Assembly (NCBI GenBank): GCA_002506015.1
Contig: DAWR01000178.1
Span: 6,916-12,121, forward strand
Source of the DNA: Candidatus Methanogasteraceae archaeon UBA261
Lineage (GTDB): Archaea > Halobacteriota > Methanosarcinia > Methanosarcinales > Methanogasteraceae
Direction of reading: 5' to 3'
Length of the DNA stretch: 5,206 nucleotides
The notes under the pieces were generated by a model. The model was given only the letters and a program-made list of their open reading frames with translations. It was not told the origin of the DNA and ran no database searches. This document shows, one piece after another, positions 1 through 4,820 of the stretch. The first letter of the stretch is position 1; every line of letters begins with the position of its first letter. A program made the position numbers and the translations under genes.

Positions 1-251
1 ACATCGACTCGATTTGCGGTATCGCAGGCATCGATTGTCTGCAGAAGCGAGATGTAATCAGAATCCGTTGATGTCGACTGGATGATCACTGCGTATTCGA
101 TATCGGCTGCACCGGATATGCGGAGGTATCTCTCGCCATCCGGAAACGTGGAAAAATCGATGTCTGCAAGATGGCATCCCAGTGCACGCGCAACTCTTCC
201 CGCCAGTGCCTGCGAGGACGACCCTGATATTATACTTATTGATGCCTTCAT
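1..251 (-). CDS. prs: Ribose-phosphate pyrophosphokinase (PRPP synthetase), N-terminal part, cut by left edge
   Basis: The enzyme transfers pyrophosphate from ATP to ribose 5-phosphate, making PRPP for purine, pyrimidine, histidine and tryptophan synthesis in the cytoplasm. The visible 83 residues begin MKASISIISGSSSQALAGRV and include an ISGSSSQALA segment (residues 8-17), the adenine-binding loop FPDGERYLRI (36-45), and VIIQSTSTDSDYISLLQTID (55-74). These match the order of motifs in the N-terminal phosphoribosyltransferase-like domain of PRPP synthetases. The catalytic and PRPP-binding loops lie beyond the left edge. The ATG at 251 is the natural start: no other start codon intervenes before an in-frame stop at 279-281, and the next residues align with the family N-terminus. 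It is divergent from rpoE, with 129 bp between starts. The family call is firm. Completeness cannot be judged. Confidence 0.93.
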   Translation of the reverse strand, partial: MKASISIISGSSSQALAGRVARALGCHLADIDFSTFPDGERYLRISGAADIEYAVIIQSTSTDSDYISLLQTIDACDTANRVD

Positions 252-281
252 TCCGTATCTGTGAAATCGTTGGTCTGATCA

Positions 282-296
282 CACTAATACCTTTCG
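282..296 (-). promoter_or_regulatory. Candidate BRE/TATA promoter of prs
   Basis: Read on the minus strand, CGAAAGG followed by TATTAG resembles an archaeal BRE plus TATA element. About 25 bases downstream lies roughly position 262, which would leave a very short leader of about ten bases before the prs ATG at 251. No strong Shine-Dalgarno is visible, which fits a near-leaderless transcript. This is assigned by eye from position and composition only. Confidence 0.4.
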
Positions 297-314
297 ATTG
301 TGGGCTTGATTCCG

Positions 315-329
315 GCAAAAGAATTAATA
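315..329 (+). promoter_or_regulatory. Candidate BRE/TATA promoter of the rpoE cluster
   Basis: CAAAAG followed by AATTAATA resembles a BRE/TATA pair. A start of transcription about 25 bases downstream would fall near 350, giving a leader of about 30 bases that holds the GAGG Shine-Dalgarno (371-374) of rpoE. It is the best TATA-like site upstream of the first gene in the plus-strand run and probably drives all of 381-2663. No experimental or computed score backs it. Confidence 0.45.
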
Positions 330-345
330 CCACGGTTGAATAAGT

Positions 346-370
346 GTTAATGGTTTTTCTATTGATTAAC
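346..370. repeat. Short inverted repeat at the predicted rpoE transcription start
   Basis: GTTAAT (346-351) and ATTAAC (365-370) are perfect 6-bp inverted copies separated by 13 bases. They lie between the presumed transcription start (about 350) and the Shine-Dalgarno of rpoE (371-374). The arrangement could be an operator for a dimeric regulator, or chance in an AT-rich leader. Confidence 0.3.
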
Positions 371-380
371 GAGGCATGGT

Positions 381-968
381 ATGTATCTGAAAACAAGATT
401 GGTTGACACCGTTCGCATCGACCCCGAGCAACTTGGAATGCCGGTCATGGATGCGGTCAGAATAGCGCTCCGCGGGAAACTCGAAGGGCGCATCGATAAG
501 AAGCTCGGTGCGCTGGTTGCAATAATCGATGTGATTGATGTGGGTGATGGACACATACTCGCAGGCGACGGCGGGGTGTACTATGAGGCGACCTTTGATG
601 CGCTGATGTACCGACCAATGATGCAGGAGATTGTCGAGGGAATCGTCGTCGAGATCGTGGAATTCGGTGCGTTTATCGGTGTCGGTCCACTCGATGGTCT
701 GGTCCATGTAAGTCAGCTGGCAGACGATTACGTCTCTTATGATGGGAAGAACGGACGTCTTGTCTTCAAGGAGAGTGTACGTGCGGTCGCTGAGGGCGAT
801 AAACTGCGTGCACGCATCGTAACCATCAGTTTGAACGAACGGGATCCGCATGAAAGCAGAATGGGGCTTACGATGCGCCAGCCAGCACTCGGTAAGTTGG
901 AATGGCTCAAAGAAGCCGCAGAAGAAGTGAAGGAATCAAAGGACGCAAAAGAGGGCAAAAATGACTGA
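381..968 (+). CDS. rpoE: DNA-directed RNA polymerase subunit Rpo7 (subunit E')
   Basis: Rpo7 is the archaeal counterpart of eukaryotic Rpb7. With Rpo4 it forms the stalk of RNA polymerase, binds emerging RNA, and aids open-complex formation and processivity. The 195-residue product has the usual length. Residues 1-80 form the N-terminal RNP-like domain, starting MYLKTRLVDTVRIDP. Residues from about 82 form an S1 domain (EIVEGIVVEIVEFGAFIGVG, then DGLVHVSQL), and the hallmark RDPHESRMGLTMRQPALG begins near 154. The last 19 residues are a charged, lysine- and glutamate-rich tail after LEWL. GAGG at 371-374 lies six bases before the ATG. It is the first gene of the plus-strand cluster, and its last 8 bases overlap spt4, which suggests coupled translation of two transcription proteins. 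Confidence 0.97.
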   Translation: MYLKTRLVDTVRIDPEQLGMPVMDAVRIALRGKLEGRIDKKLGALVAIIDVIDVGDGHILAGDGGVYYEATFDALMYRPMMQEIVEGIVVEIVEFGAFIGVGPLDGLVHVSQLADDYVSYDGKNGRLVFKESVRAVAEGDKLRARIVTISLNERDPHESRMGLTMRQPALGKLEWLKEAAEEVKESKDAKEGKND

Positions 969-1146
969 ACTGGTATGCAGAGACTGTCACAGAATTGTAA
1001 GTGGGCAGAACTGCCCGGCGTGCGGATCAAATTCGCTCAGCAGGGATTGGAGTGGATATGTTATAATTATGGATCCGGAACTCTCGGATATCGCATCGAG
1101 ATTAAATATCACAACTCCCGGGGCGTATGCATTGAAGGTGCGATAG
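961..1146 (+). CDS. spt4: Transcription elongation factor Spt4 (RNA polymerase subunit E'')
   Basis: Spt4 binds the NGN domain of Spt5, and the complex clamps RNA polymerase over the DNA to promote processive elongation. The 61-residue product carries one zinc ribbon built from C6-x2-C9 and C18-x2-C21. The conserved middle follows (SLSRDWSGYVIIMDP), and it ends in the family's YALKVR tail. Length and motif order are those of archaeal Spt4. The start overlaps the last 8 bases of rpoE in another frame, with GAGGG at 951-955 five bases upstream. The stop TAG abuts the GTG start of the next gene, so there is no room for a separate promoter. The rpoE-spt4 pairing is widely conserved in archaea. 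Confidence 0.96.
   Translation: MTELVCRDCHRIVSGQNCPACGSNSLSRDWSGYVIIMDPELSDIASRLNITTPGAYALKVR
1134..1140 (+). promoter_or_regulatory. Shine-Dalgarno deciding the GTG start at 1147
   Basis: GAAGGTG lies six bases before the GTG at 1147 and matches the anti-Shine-Dalgarno of archaeal 16S rRNA well. It supports a GTG start directly after the spt4 stop, which gives the full family N-terminus. Confidence 0.6.
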
Positions 1147-1716
1147 GTGCAAGCGCTTATTCTACCCAATCATCTGAAATCGGAGCTGAAAGTCCCGCAT
1201 GGAGTGTTGTATGCCGGATGCGGGCGCAGCACCATGGAACAGTTGAAGAAGGCGCTGGATTCGGAGAAGCCGTCCAGAATAATCTCGGTTGGCGATATCA
1301 CCACCTGTAATCTGATTGAATCCGGCGTCCTGCCTGATGTTTGCATCGTGGATCACCTGACCTGCAGGGCCGCGGTTTCCGATCAAGTCGTAACTCGTAT
1401 CCATAATCCGGAGTTTCGTGAGGTCTCTGTTGAGAATCCGGCGGGTAGTATCACGCTTGAACTCGTGGCTTGCATAAAGGATGCGCTCCAATCTGCTGAC
1501 CGGGTGCTTATATTCGTGCACGGCGAGGAGGATCTTGCGGTGATACCCGCGGTCACTCTTGCACCTGTATCCTCGATAGTTATATATGGACAGCCATCGA
1601 GTGGTTGTGTATTGATTAATGTGACCCGTGAAAAGAAGAAGGAGATGCAAGAACTCTTGAAACAGATGAAACATTCGAACCATGGCGCTGATGATATATG
1701 GAGGATACTGGAATGA
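1147..1716 (+). CDS. GTP-dependent dephospho-CoA kinase (DUF359 family)
   Basis: This family makes the last step of archaeal coenzyme A synthesis, phosphorylating the 3'-hydroxyl of the dephospho-CoA ribose with GTP. It is unrelated to bacterial CoaE. The 189-residue product shows the family blocks in order: LPNHLKSELKVPHGVLYAG (6-24), ISVGDITTCNLIESGVLPDV (46-65), VDHLTCR (68-74), ENPAGSIT (96-103), HGEEDLAVIPA (125-135) and VIYGQPSSG (from 145). The conserved acidic residues of the GD, VDH and GEED blocks are present. There is no Walker A motif, as expected. The GTG start abuts the spt4 stop. The ATG of rps24e overlaps its stop codon. Function rests on the characterised thermococcal enzyme of this family; the assignment here is by motif resemblance. 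Confidence 0.93.
   Translation: MQALILPNHLKSELKVPHGVLYAGCGRSTMEQLKKALDSEKPSRIISVGDITTCNLIESGVLPDVCIVDHLTCRAAVSDQVVTRIHNPEFREVSVENPAGSITLELVACIKDALQSADRVLIFVHGEEDLAVIPAVTLAPVSSIVIYGQPSSGCVLINVTREKKKEMQELLKQMKHSNHGADDIWRILE
1700..1706 (+). promoter_or_regulatory. Shine-Dalgarno deciding the rps24e start
   Basis: GGAGGAT lies inside the 3' end of the dephospho-CoA kinase gene, six bases before the ATG at 1713. It would fall within the coding region if the in-frame upstream ATG at 1698 were used. That favours 1713, which also gives the family N-terminus MKIEI. Confidence 0.65.
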
Positions 1717-2018
1717 AGATTGAAATCACACAGGATGAAGAGAGTGTACTTTTGAATAGACGAAATCTCACATTGAAAATAGCTCCTGAAGACGCAGTTT
1801 GCTCGAGGGATAATGTGAAAAATATGCTGGTTGCACTTCTTGATACGAAACCAGAGCTCTTGATACTTGATCGGATGGATGTGCAGTACGGAACCCGGGA
1901 CGTCATCGGATATGCGCGCTTGTATAATGATCTGCAGGATGTTCGTACAATTGAAGCTGACTACATGATCACACGTAATGCGATTCCAAAAAGCGCAAAT
2001 GAAAGCAAGGGGGACTAA
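1713..2018 (+). CDS. rps24e: 30S ribosomal protein S24e
   Basis: This is a small-subunit ribosomal protein found in archaea and eukaryotes. The 101-residue product begins MKIEITQDEESVLLNRRNLT, the standard S24e opening with the conserved NRR. It continues with LLDTKPELLILDRMDVQYGT, then GYARLYND, and closes with EADYMITRNAIPK. The ATG at 1713 overlaps the upstream stop as ATGA, so translation is probably coupled. An in-frame ATG five codons earlier (1698) is unlikely because it lies before the strong Shine-Dalgarno at 1700-1706. The TAA is three bases before the rps27ae start. S24e next to S27ae is the normal archaeal order. The charged, lysine-containing C-terminus is short. Confidence 0.96.
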   Translation: MKIEITQDEESVLLNRRNLTLKIAPEDAVCSRDNVKNMLVALLDTKPELLILDRMDVQYGTRDVIGYARLYNDLQDVRTIEADYMITRNAIPKSANESKGD

Positions 2019-2021
2019 ATT

Positions 2022-2174
2022 ATGCGCATACACGAATATTATGCCATGGATGGCGACACAATCAAACGTACGAGACAATTCTGCCCGAAATGTGGCAGCG
2101 GCGTCTATCTGGCAGAGCACGCGGATCGTGTGACCTGTGGACGGTGTGGGTACACCAAATACAAGAAGGCGTAA
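2022..2174 (+). CDS. rps27ae: 30S ribosomal protein S27ae
   Basis: This is a small zinc-ribbon protein of the small ribosomal subunit; the eukaryotic homologue is made as a ubiquitin fusion. The 50-residue product has no ubiquitin domain, as in archaea. It begins MRIHEYYAMDGDTIKRTRQF and holds four zinc ligands: C21-x2-C24 (FCPKCG) and C39-x2-C42 (TCGRCGYTKY). Length and spacing fit the family. A purine-rich AGGGGGA (2008-2014) lies seven bases before the ATG. The gene begins three bases after the rps24e stop, and its TAA is followed at once by the next ATG. In many archaea kae1/bud32 follows here; in this window it does not. Confidence 0.96.
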   Translation: MRIHEYYAMDGDTIKRTRQFCPKCGSGVYLAEHADRVTCGRCGYTKYKKA

Positions 2175-2663
2175 ATGGACGGGAAAACGATTGCAATCGG
2201 GATTTTGATAGTTACAAATCTGCTTGCCGGTGTTGCGTACATCAATGCCAGTGCATTTGGCGAGACCGCGGGTGATAAGGTGTGCGTGGTCGAAGAGACG
2301 CTTGGAACGGTACCGGCAATTAATGTAGACCGGGCGATCAACATCACCGAAGAGAACGAGACAATCAAGGAGTTCACCGCTCTGAGATTCAACGCGCCGG
2401 ATCGGAGGAGTGTGCACGTGGCACTCGTGCAGAACTCAACATACAATTCCTCAGGCGCATTTGTCGGTGTCAATGAGTCGCCTTTTCTGTGGAAAGTCGA
2501 TATGATCGAGCGAAGTTGCAGTTGCGGCAGTCGGGGCCAGGATCTGTACGTGGCAACCGCGCTGGTGAATCCCCAGACCGGCAAGATTGTGAGTGTGGAG
2601 ACCTATTCAATGCCTGAGACCACTTATGGAAGAAACATCTGCGCAGACGCGTGTCACAGGTGA
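2175..2663 (+). CDS. Exported or membrane-anchored cysteine-containing protein of unknown function
   Basis: I do not recognise a named family. The 162-residue product has a short MDGK start and one hydrophobic stretch at about residues 5-27 (TIAIGILIVTNLLAGVAYIN), which reads as a signal peptide or single membrane anchor. The rest would lie outside the cell. Five N-x-S/T sequons in that part (N56, N61, N87, N91, N100) suit an N-glycosylated surface protein. Cysteines sit at 37, 115, 117, 156 and 160. C115-S-C117-G follows a WKVDMIERS stretch, and the protein ends C156-ADA-C160-H161-R. The segment from about 104 to 145 (FLWKVDMIE, then ATALVNPQTGKIVSVE) is reminiscent of a PepSY-like fold, which is only a visual impression. 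The ATG directly follows the rps27ae stop, so it is co-transcribed with ribosomal genes. Its substrate or partner is unknown. Confidence 0.8.
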   Translation: MDGKTIAIGILIVTNLLAGVAYINASAFGETAGDKVCVVEETLGTVPAINVDRAINITEENETIKEFTALRFNAPDRRSVHVALVQNSTYNSSGAFVGVNESPFLWKVDMIERSCSCGSRGQDLYVATALVNPQTGKIVSVETYSMPETTYGRNICADACHR

Positions 2664-2687
2664 TTGCACCGCCTGCCACACACGCCG

Positions 2688-2696
2688 TTCTTTTTT
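2688..2696 (+). terminator. T-tract terminator of the rpoE-rps27ae run
   Basis: TTCTTTTTT begins about 25 bases after the last stop codon of the plus-strand run. Archaeal transcription commonly ends at such T-rich tracts without a hairpin. A second pyrimidine-rich stretch follows at about 2701-2720. Strand and position fit the end of this operon. Confidence 0.5.
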
Positions 2697-2739
2697 GTGA
2701 TAGTCTCGTTCTTCTCAGTTGTTGGTATCAATGCCGATT

Positions 2740-2755
2740 TGACCTGCTGACCTGC
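2740..2755. repeat. Tandem 8-bp repeat
   Basis: TGACCTGC occurs twice head to tail (2740-2747 and 2748-2755). It lies between the T-tract and the larger repeat cluster in the convergent intergenic region. It may be replication slippage or part of a protein-binding array. Confidence 0.6.
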
Positions 2756-2764
2756 TCAATACTA

Positions 2765-2830
2765 TGGGGTAGGAACCACAAGATTGCACAGATTTCCACA
2801 AGATTTATAGGTTAATCTTGTGTAACCCCA
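2765..2830. repeat. Phased 10-bp direct repeats with an inverted copy, inside a larger inverted repeat
   Basis: Three decamers lie head to tail: CCACAAGATT (2776-2785), GCACAGATTT (2786-2795) and CCACAAGATT (2796-2805). The first and third are identical; the middle is a degenerate copy. An inverted copy, AATCTTGTG, lies at 2814-2822. Outer arms TGGGGT (2765-2770) and ACCCCA (2825-2830) are also complementary. The right arm can therefore pair with the third copy (9-bp stem, 8-base loop) or with the first copy plus the outer arms (9 + 6 bp around a 28-base loop). A 10-bp period places copies on one face of the helix. No coding potential was seen. It may be an operator array, an RNA switch or a small element remnant; I cannot decide. 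Confidence 0.65.
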
Positions 2831-2833
2831 CGG

Positions 2834-2841
2834 TTTTATAT
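2834..2841 (+). promoter_or_regulatory. TATA-like box in the convergent intergenic region
   Basis: TTTTATAT resembles an archaeal TATA box, and it also contains TATAAAA when read on the minus strand. On the plus strand, a start about 25 bases downstream would coincide with the hairpin at 2862-2880 and would transcribe antisense to the adenylate kinase gene. There is no convincing BRE. The AT-rich context (2834-2862) could equally be a terminator region of the minus-strand operon. Confidence 0.25.
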
Positions 2842-2861
2842 TCAGATATCCATATAATATT

Positions 2862-2880
2862 GAGTAAGTGCAACTTGCTC
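2862..2880 (+). repeat. Compact hairpin next to the adenylate kinase stop
   Basis: GAGTAAGT (2862-2869) and ACTTGCTC (2873-2880) can form an 8-bp stem with a GCA loop. As plus-strand RNA one pair is a U-G wobble; as minus-strand RNA the same position is a C-A mismatch, so the plus-strand hairpin is the more stable. It lies three bases beyond the stop codon of the minus-strand adenylate kinase gene. No T-tract follows on either strand, so it is not a classic intrinsic terminator. Confidence 0.45.
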
Positions 2881-2883
2881 GGG

Positions 2884-3447
2884 TTATTGTAGCCCTCTCT
2901 GCAACGGTGCTATATCTGAACTCGTTTCTGCCAATCCCAGCCAGTCAACCGATCCCGGCTCATACCCCCTAACCGTAATTCCGCGACCGATCGCACCAAG
3001 GATCTCGTTGATCGTATCAGCGACCTCTTCTACCGTTTTACCGGTCGTATCGATCTCATAGACCCAATCGCACCATTCGACCGCCTCAACAAGGATCACA
3101 TCGACCACCTCCGCCTCAACGTTCTCCAGAATCTTTGCCTCACGATACCCGCGCTCCTGAAGACGCCTCTCGAGTTCGTCTGGCAATAGGCGGAGCACGA
3201 TTGCAACGTCACAGACATGGTGCGAGAGATGCCCCTCAACTACGAGATCTCCTTTCCTTCCCTGCGCAATCTCCTGGATGCGATCGTAGACTGAATCCAT
3301 GTCCGCGATCAGAGAACCCCTCGTTCTGTCAACGCCCAGATGCAGCCCCTCTTTTTTGACTAATTCGTTCAGATCAAGAACGTCCTTTATAAGAGCGCAT
3401 GCAGATGTCTTTCCGGTTCCGGGCGTGCCAGTAATTCCGATGATCAT
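2884..3447 (-). CDS. AK6/Fap7-type adenylate kinase
   Basis: This P-loop NMP kinase makes ADP from AMP and ATP. Its eukaryotic relatives (Fap7, hCINAP) also act in late small-subunit maturation together with uS11, and archaeal relatives are proposed to do the same. The 187-residue product starts MIIGITGTPGTGKTSACALI, with Walker A GTPGTGKT at 7-14. It continues with DLNELVKKEGLHLGVDRTRG (25-44), the family signature EGHLSHH (71-77), CDVAIVLRLLPDELERRL (79-96) and ERGYREAKILENVEAEVVDV. The ending GYEPGSVDWLGL is also typical. The ATG at 3447 is two bases after the stop of the 290-residue gene, so they are translated from one message. Length is normal and all key motifs are intact. Its placement close to ribosomal genes, though on the other strand, fits a ribosome role. 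Confidence 0.94.
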   Translation of the reverse strand: MIIGITGTPGTGKTSACALIKDVLDLNELVKKEGLHLGVDRTRGSLIADMDSVYDRIQEIAQGRKGDLVVEGHLSHHVCDVAIVLRLLPDELERRLQERGYREAKILENVEAEVVDVILVEAVEWCDWVYEIDTTGKTVEEVADTINEILGAIGRGITVRGYEPGSVDWLGLAETSSDIAPLQRGLQ

Positions 3448-3449
3448 GC

Positions 3450-4322
3450 TTACGATCGTATCTTCTGCACCAGATTCCGCAGCGCATCCGCAACCTCGTA
3501 GCCTGATGCCGCCCAGTGCACAACCACGCCATCGATACCATCGATCTCGACAAGCCCGGAACGCTCAGACTGGCAGCACCGTGCAATGAACGGCTTTGTG
3601 ATAGGATACAATCCGCTGGTCTGCGAGCAGATATTGATGAATTTATAATGGAGGTTCGGGAACCGCTGATCAAGAATCATCTTCGAGATGTCGCACCCGA
3701 TCAGGGTTGCGGGCTCTGTAATCTCCTCACTGTCAAGGTATCTCCCGGAGAGCCCCGATGTGAAGCAGGGGAAGACCGCGTCCTTGCCCTCGAACTGCCT
3801 CAGGTCCAGGATGTTGTGCGTAAATACAACGCCGAGTTCTCCTAACAGGCAGTCGCTTAGCTCTCCGACCATGTATGTGAGCCAGCCCGGAACAGGTGGC
3901 ACCACATCGATCACATCGATCTCGATTAGCTCGTTTATGTCTGGTTTGTGCACGAATGTGAGGTGCTGGTCAACACTCTTGAATATGATCGTGTTTACAG
4001 TGTCAGTCTCGTATTCGCGTGCTATTTTCACAAGTCGGGTCCGGTTGTGCATATTCACAAGTTCGTCGTGTTGCACGACTTCGTCTCCTGATGCTATCTG
4101 TGTTAACGACGTCACACTCCAAAACAATCCCTTTCCTTTACTTGTTACGGCGTAGATGGCGCAGCCATCAGATGCGAAGATGATCAAGTACTCTGAGAGG
4201 AAATACATCTCGGACTCCGTGTTCCGGATGGTCTTGCGGCGCAACAGTTCATCGTGCGCAACGGACAGCGTTTCATCGGTGCGGATCACACCGACAGCTT
4301 TGTATTCGGGTGGGAATATCAT
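3450..4322 (-). CDS. Conserved-looking archaeal protein of unknown function (290 residues)
   Basis: I cannot name its function. It loosely recalls an uncharacterised archaeal family I associate with the label DUF7714, without certainty. There is no signal peptide, membrane span or Walker motif, so it should be cytoplasmic. The start reads MIFPPEYKAVGVIRTDETLS, followed by an alpha/beta N-terminal region. The C-terminal half has motifs that look constrained: FTHNILDLRQFEGKD, FPCFTSGLSGRYLDS, LIGCDISKM, then RCCQSERSG with adjacent cysteines C249-C250, and VVHWAASGYEVADALRNL near the end. The paired cysteines and the S-E-R-S-G that follows could form an active or metal site; this is inference. 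AAGGAT (4328-4333 on the minus strand) lies five bases before the ATG. It follows the nuclease-like gene by 13 bases and precedes adenylate kinase by two, so coupling to adenylate kinase is likely. Base composition is higher in GC than the genes to its right. Confidence 0.82.
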   Translation of the reverse strand: MIFPPEYKAVGVIRTDETLSVAHDELLRRKTIRNTESEMYFLSEYLIIFASDGCAIYAVTSKGKGLFWSVTSLTQIASGDEVVQHDELVNMHNRTRLVKIAREYETDTVNTIIFKSVDQHLTFVHKPDINELIEIDVIDVVPPVPGWLTYMVGELSDCLLGELGVVFTHNILDLRQFEGKDAVFPCFTSGLSGRYLDSEEITEPATLIGCDISKMILDQRFPNLHYKFINICSQTSGLYPITKPFIARCCQSERSGLVEIDGIDGVVVHWAASGYEVADALRNLVQKIRS

Positions 4323-4335
4323 GAGAAATCCTTAG

Positions 4336-4806
4336 TCATTTTAATTGTGATACTATCTCAAAAAAAGAATCTCCACATTTCTTAGTGATTATGCGATGTT
4401 TCTTGCTTCCAAATCGTATTTTTGCGTTCCTTATCATCGCATGTTCGGAAGTACGACCCCCTCCTTTTGCTAAGACGATGGGATAAAATTCAGACGTATC
4501 GCATGTATCAGTACATTCCTTCAAAATCTCCAGGGCGATTTTAGACCCATTCGTAAGTTGTTCTTTGATGTCACTTGCGTCTATATGTTTGCTTTTTAAT
4601 TCAACAATTCCAACAATGATAGCACCATTCTGATTCACAAAAATGATACAGTCACAGATTTTACGATCGTTGCAAATCTTTTCGCCTTTTATTATGATAT
4701 GTTCATACGATGTGTCAAGCTTGAGTTTGCAGCCGGTGCCCCTCTCTGAACACCGTTCTATCTTTTTATCAGCAAATTCAGTATTTATACAGTTGATAAC
4801 AGACAT
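4336..4806 (-). CDS. Putative PD-(D/E)XK-type nuclease, cysteine-rich partner of the ATPase
   Basis: No characterised family is recognised. The 156-residue product shows a pattern typical of PD-(D/E)XK nucleases: an acidic E42 in a helix-like stretch, D52 opening a hydrophobic strand (CDCIIFV, 51-57), a second strand ending in E69-L-K71 (GIVELKSK), and Q83 in the next helix (IKEQLTNG). Residues 108-114 (YPIVLAK) could be a further core strand. Nine cysteines (6, 19, 26, 45, 51, 53, 98, 102, 144) are unusual for so short a protein and could bind a metal or form a redox site. The start has a strong AAGGAG (4812-4817, minus strand) five bases upstream, 14 bases after the ATPase stop. Sampled lines are 30-43% GC, lower than its neighbours, hinting at a separate origin. 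Nuclease activity is inference from motifs and from the ATPase neighbour. Confidence 0.78.
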   Translation of the reverse strand: MSVINCINTEFADKKIERCSERGTGCKLKLDTSYEHIIIKGEKICNDRKICDCIIFVNQNGAIIVGIVELKSKHIDASDIKEQLTNGSKIALEILKECTDTCDTSEFYPIVLAKGGGRTSEHAMIRNAKIRFGSKKHRIITKKCGDSFFEIVSQLK

Positions 4807-4811
4807 GAAAA

Positions 4812-4817
4812 CTCCTT
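4812..4817 (-). promoter_or_regulatory. Shine-Dalgarno of the nuclease-like gene
   Basis: AAGGAG on the minus strand lies five bases before the ATG at 4806 and just after the ATPase stop at 4821. It is the strongest ribosome-binding site in the minus-strand run, and it suggests the small protein is made in high amount relative to the ATPase. Confidence 0.6.
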
Positions 4818-4820
4818 ATG

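Noticed and set aside
82..264. A 60-codon plus-strand frame near the left edge.
   Set aside because: The minus strand here encodes the conserved N-terminus of PRPP synthetase, so this is a shadow.
366..851. A 161-codon open frame on the minus strand.
   Set aside because: It is fully antisense to rpoE, whose protein is unmistakable, and has no ribosome-binding site or family motif.
1698..1712. Five extra N-terminal codons on rps24e from an upstream ATG.
   Set aside because: The strong GGAGGAT ribosome-binding site lies after that ATG, and the S24e family begins at the MKIEI encoded from 1713.
1383..2417. A 344-codon open frame on the minus strand.
   Set aside because: It is the longest open frame in the window but lies antisense to dephospho-CoA kinase, rps24e, rps27ae and the exported protein. 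Its product is low in recognisable motifs and rich in Cys, His, Ile and Ser, as expected from a shadow frame.
2765..2830. CRISPR array or insertion-sequence end.
   Set aside because: The repeats are 10 bp with no spacers, no target duplication is visible, and no transposase or cas gene lies nearby.
2664..2883. tRNA or other structured stable RNA gene in the convergent gap.
   Set aside because: No tRNA arms, T-loop motif or CCA-compatible acceptor stem could be found; only short repeats and hairpins are present.
3135..3589. Plus-strand open frames across adenylate kinase and the 290-residue gene.
   Set aside because: They are antisense to well-supported genes and lack ribosome-binding sites and recognisable domains.
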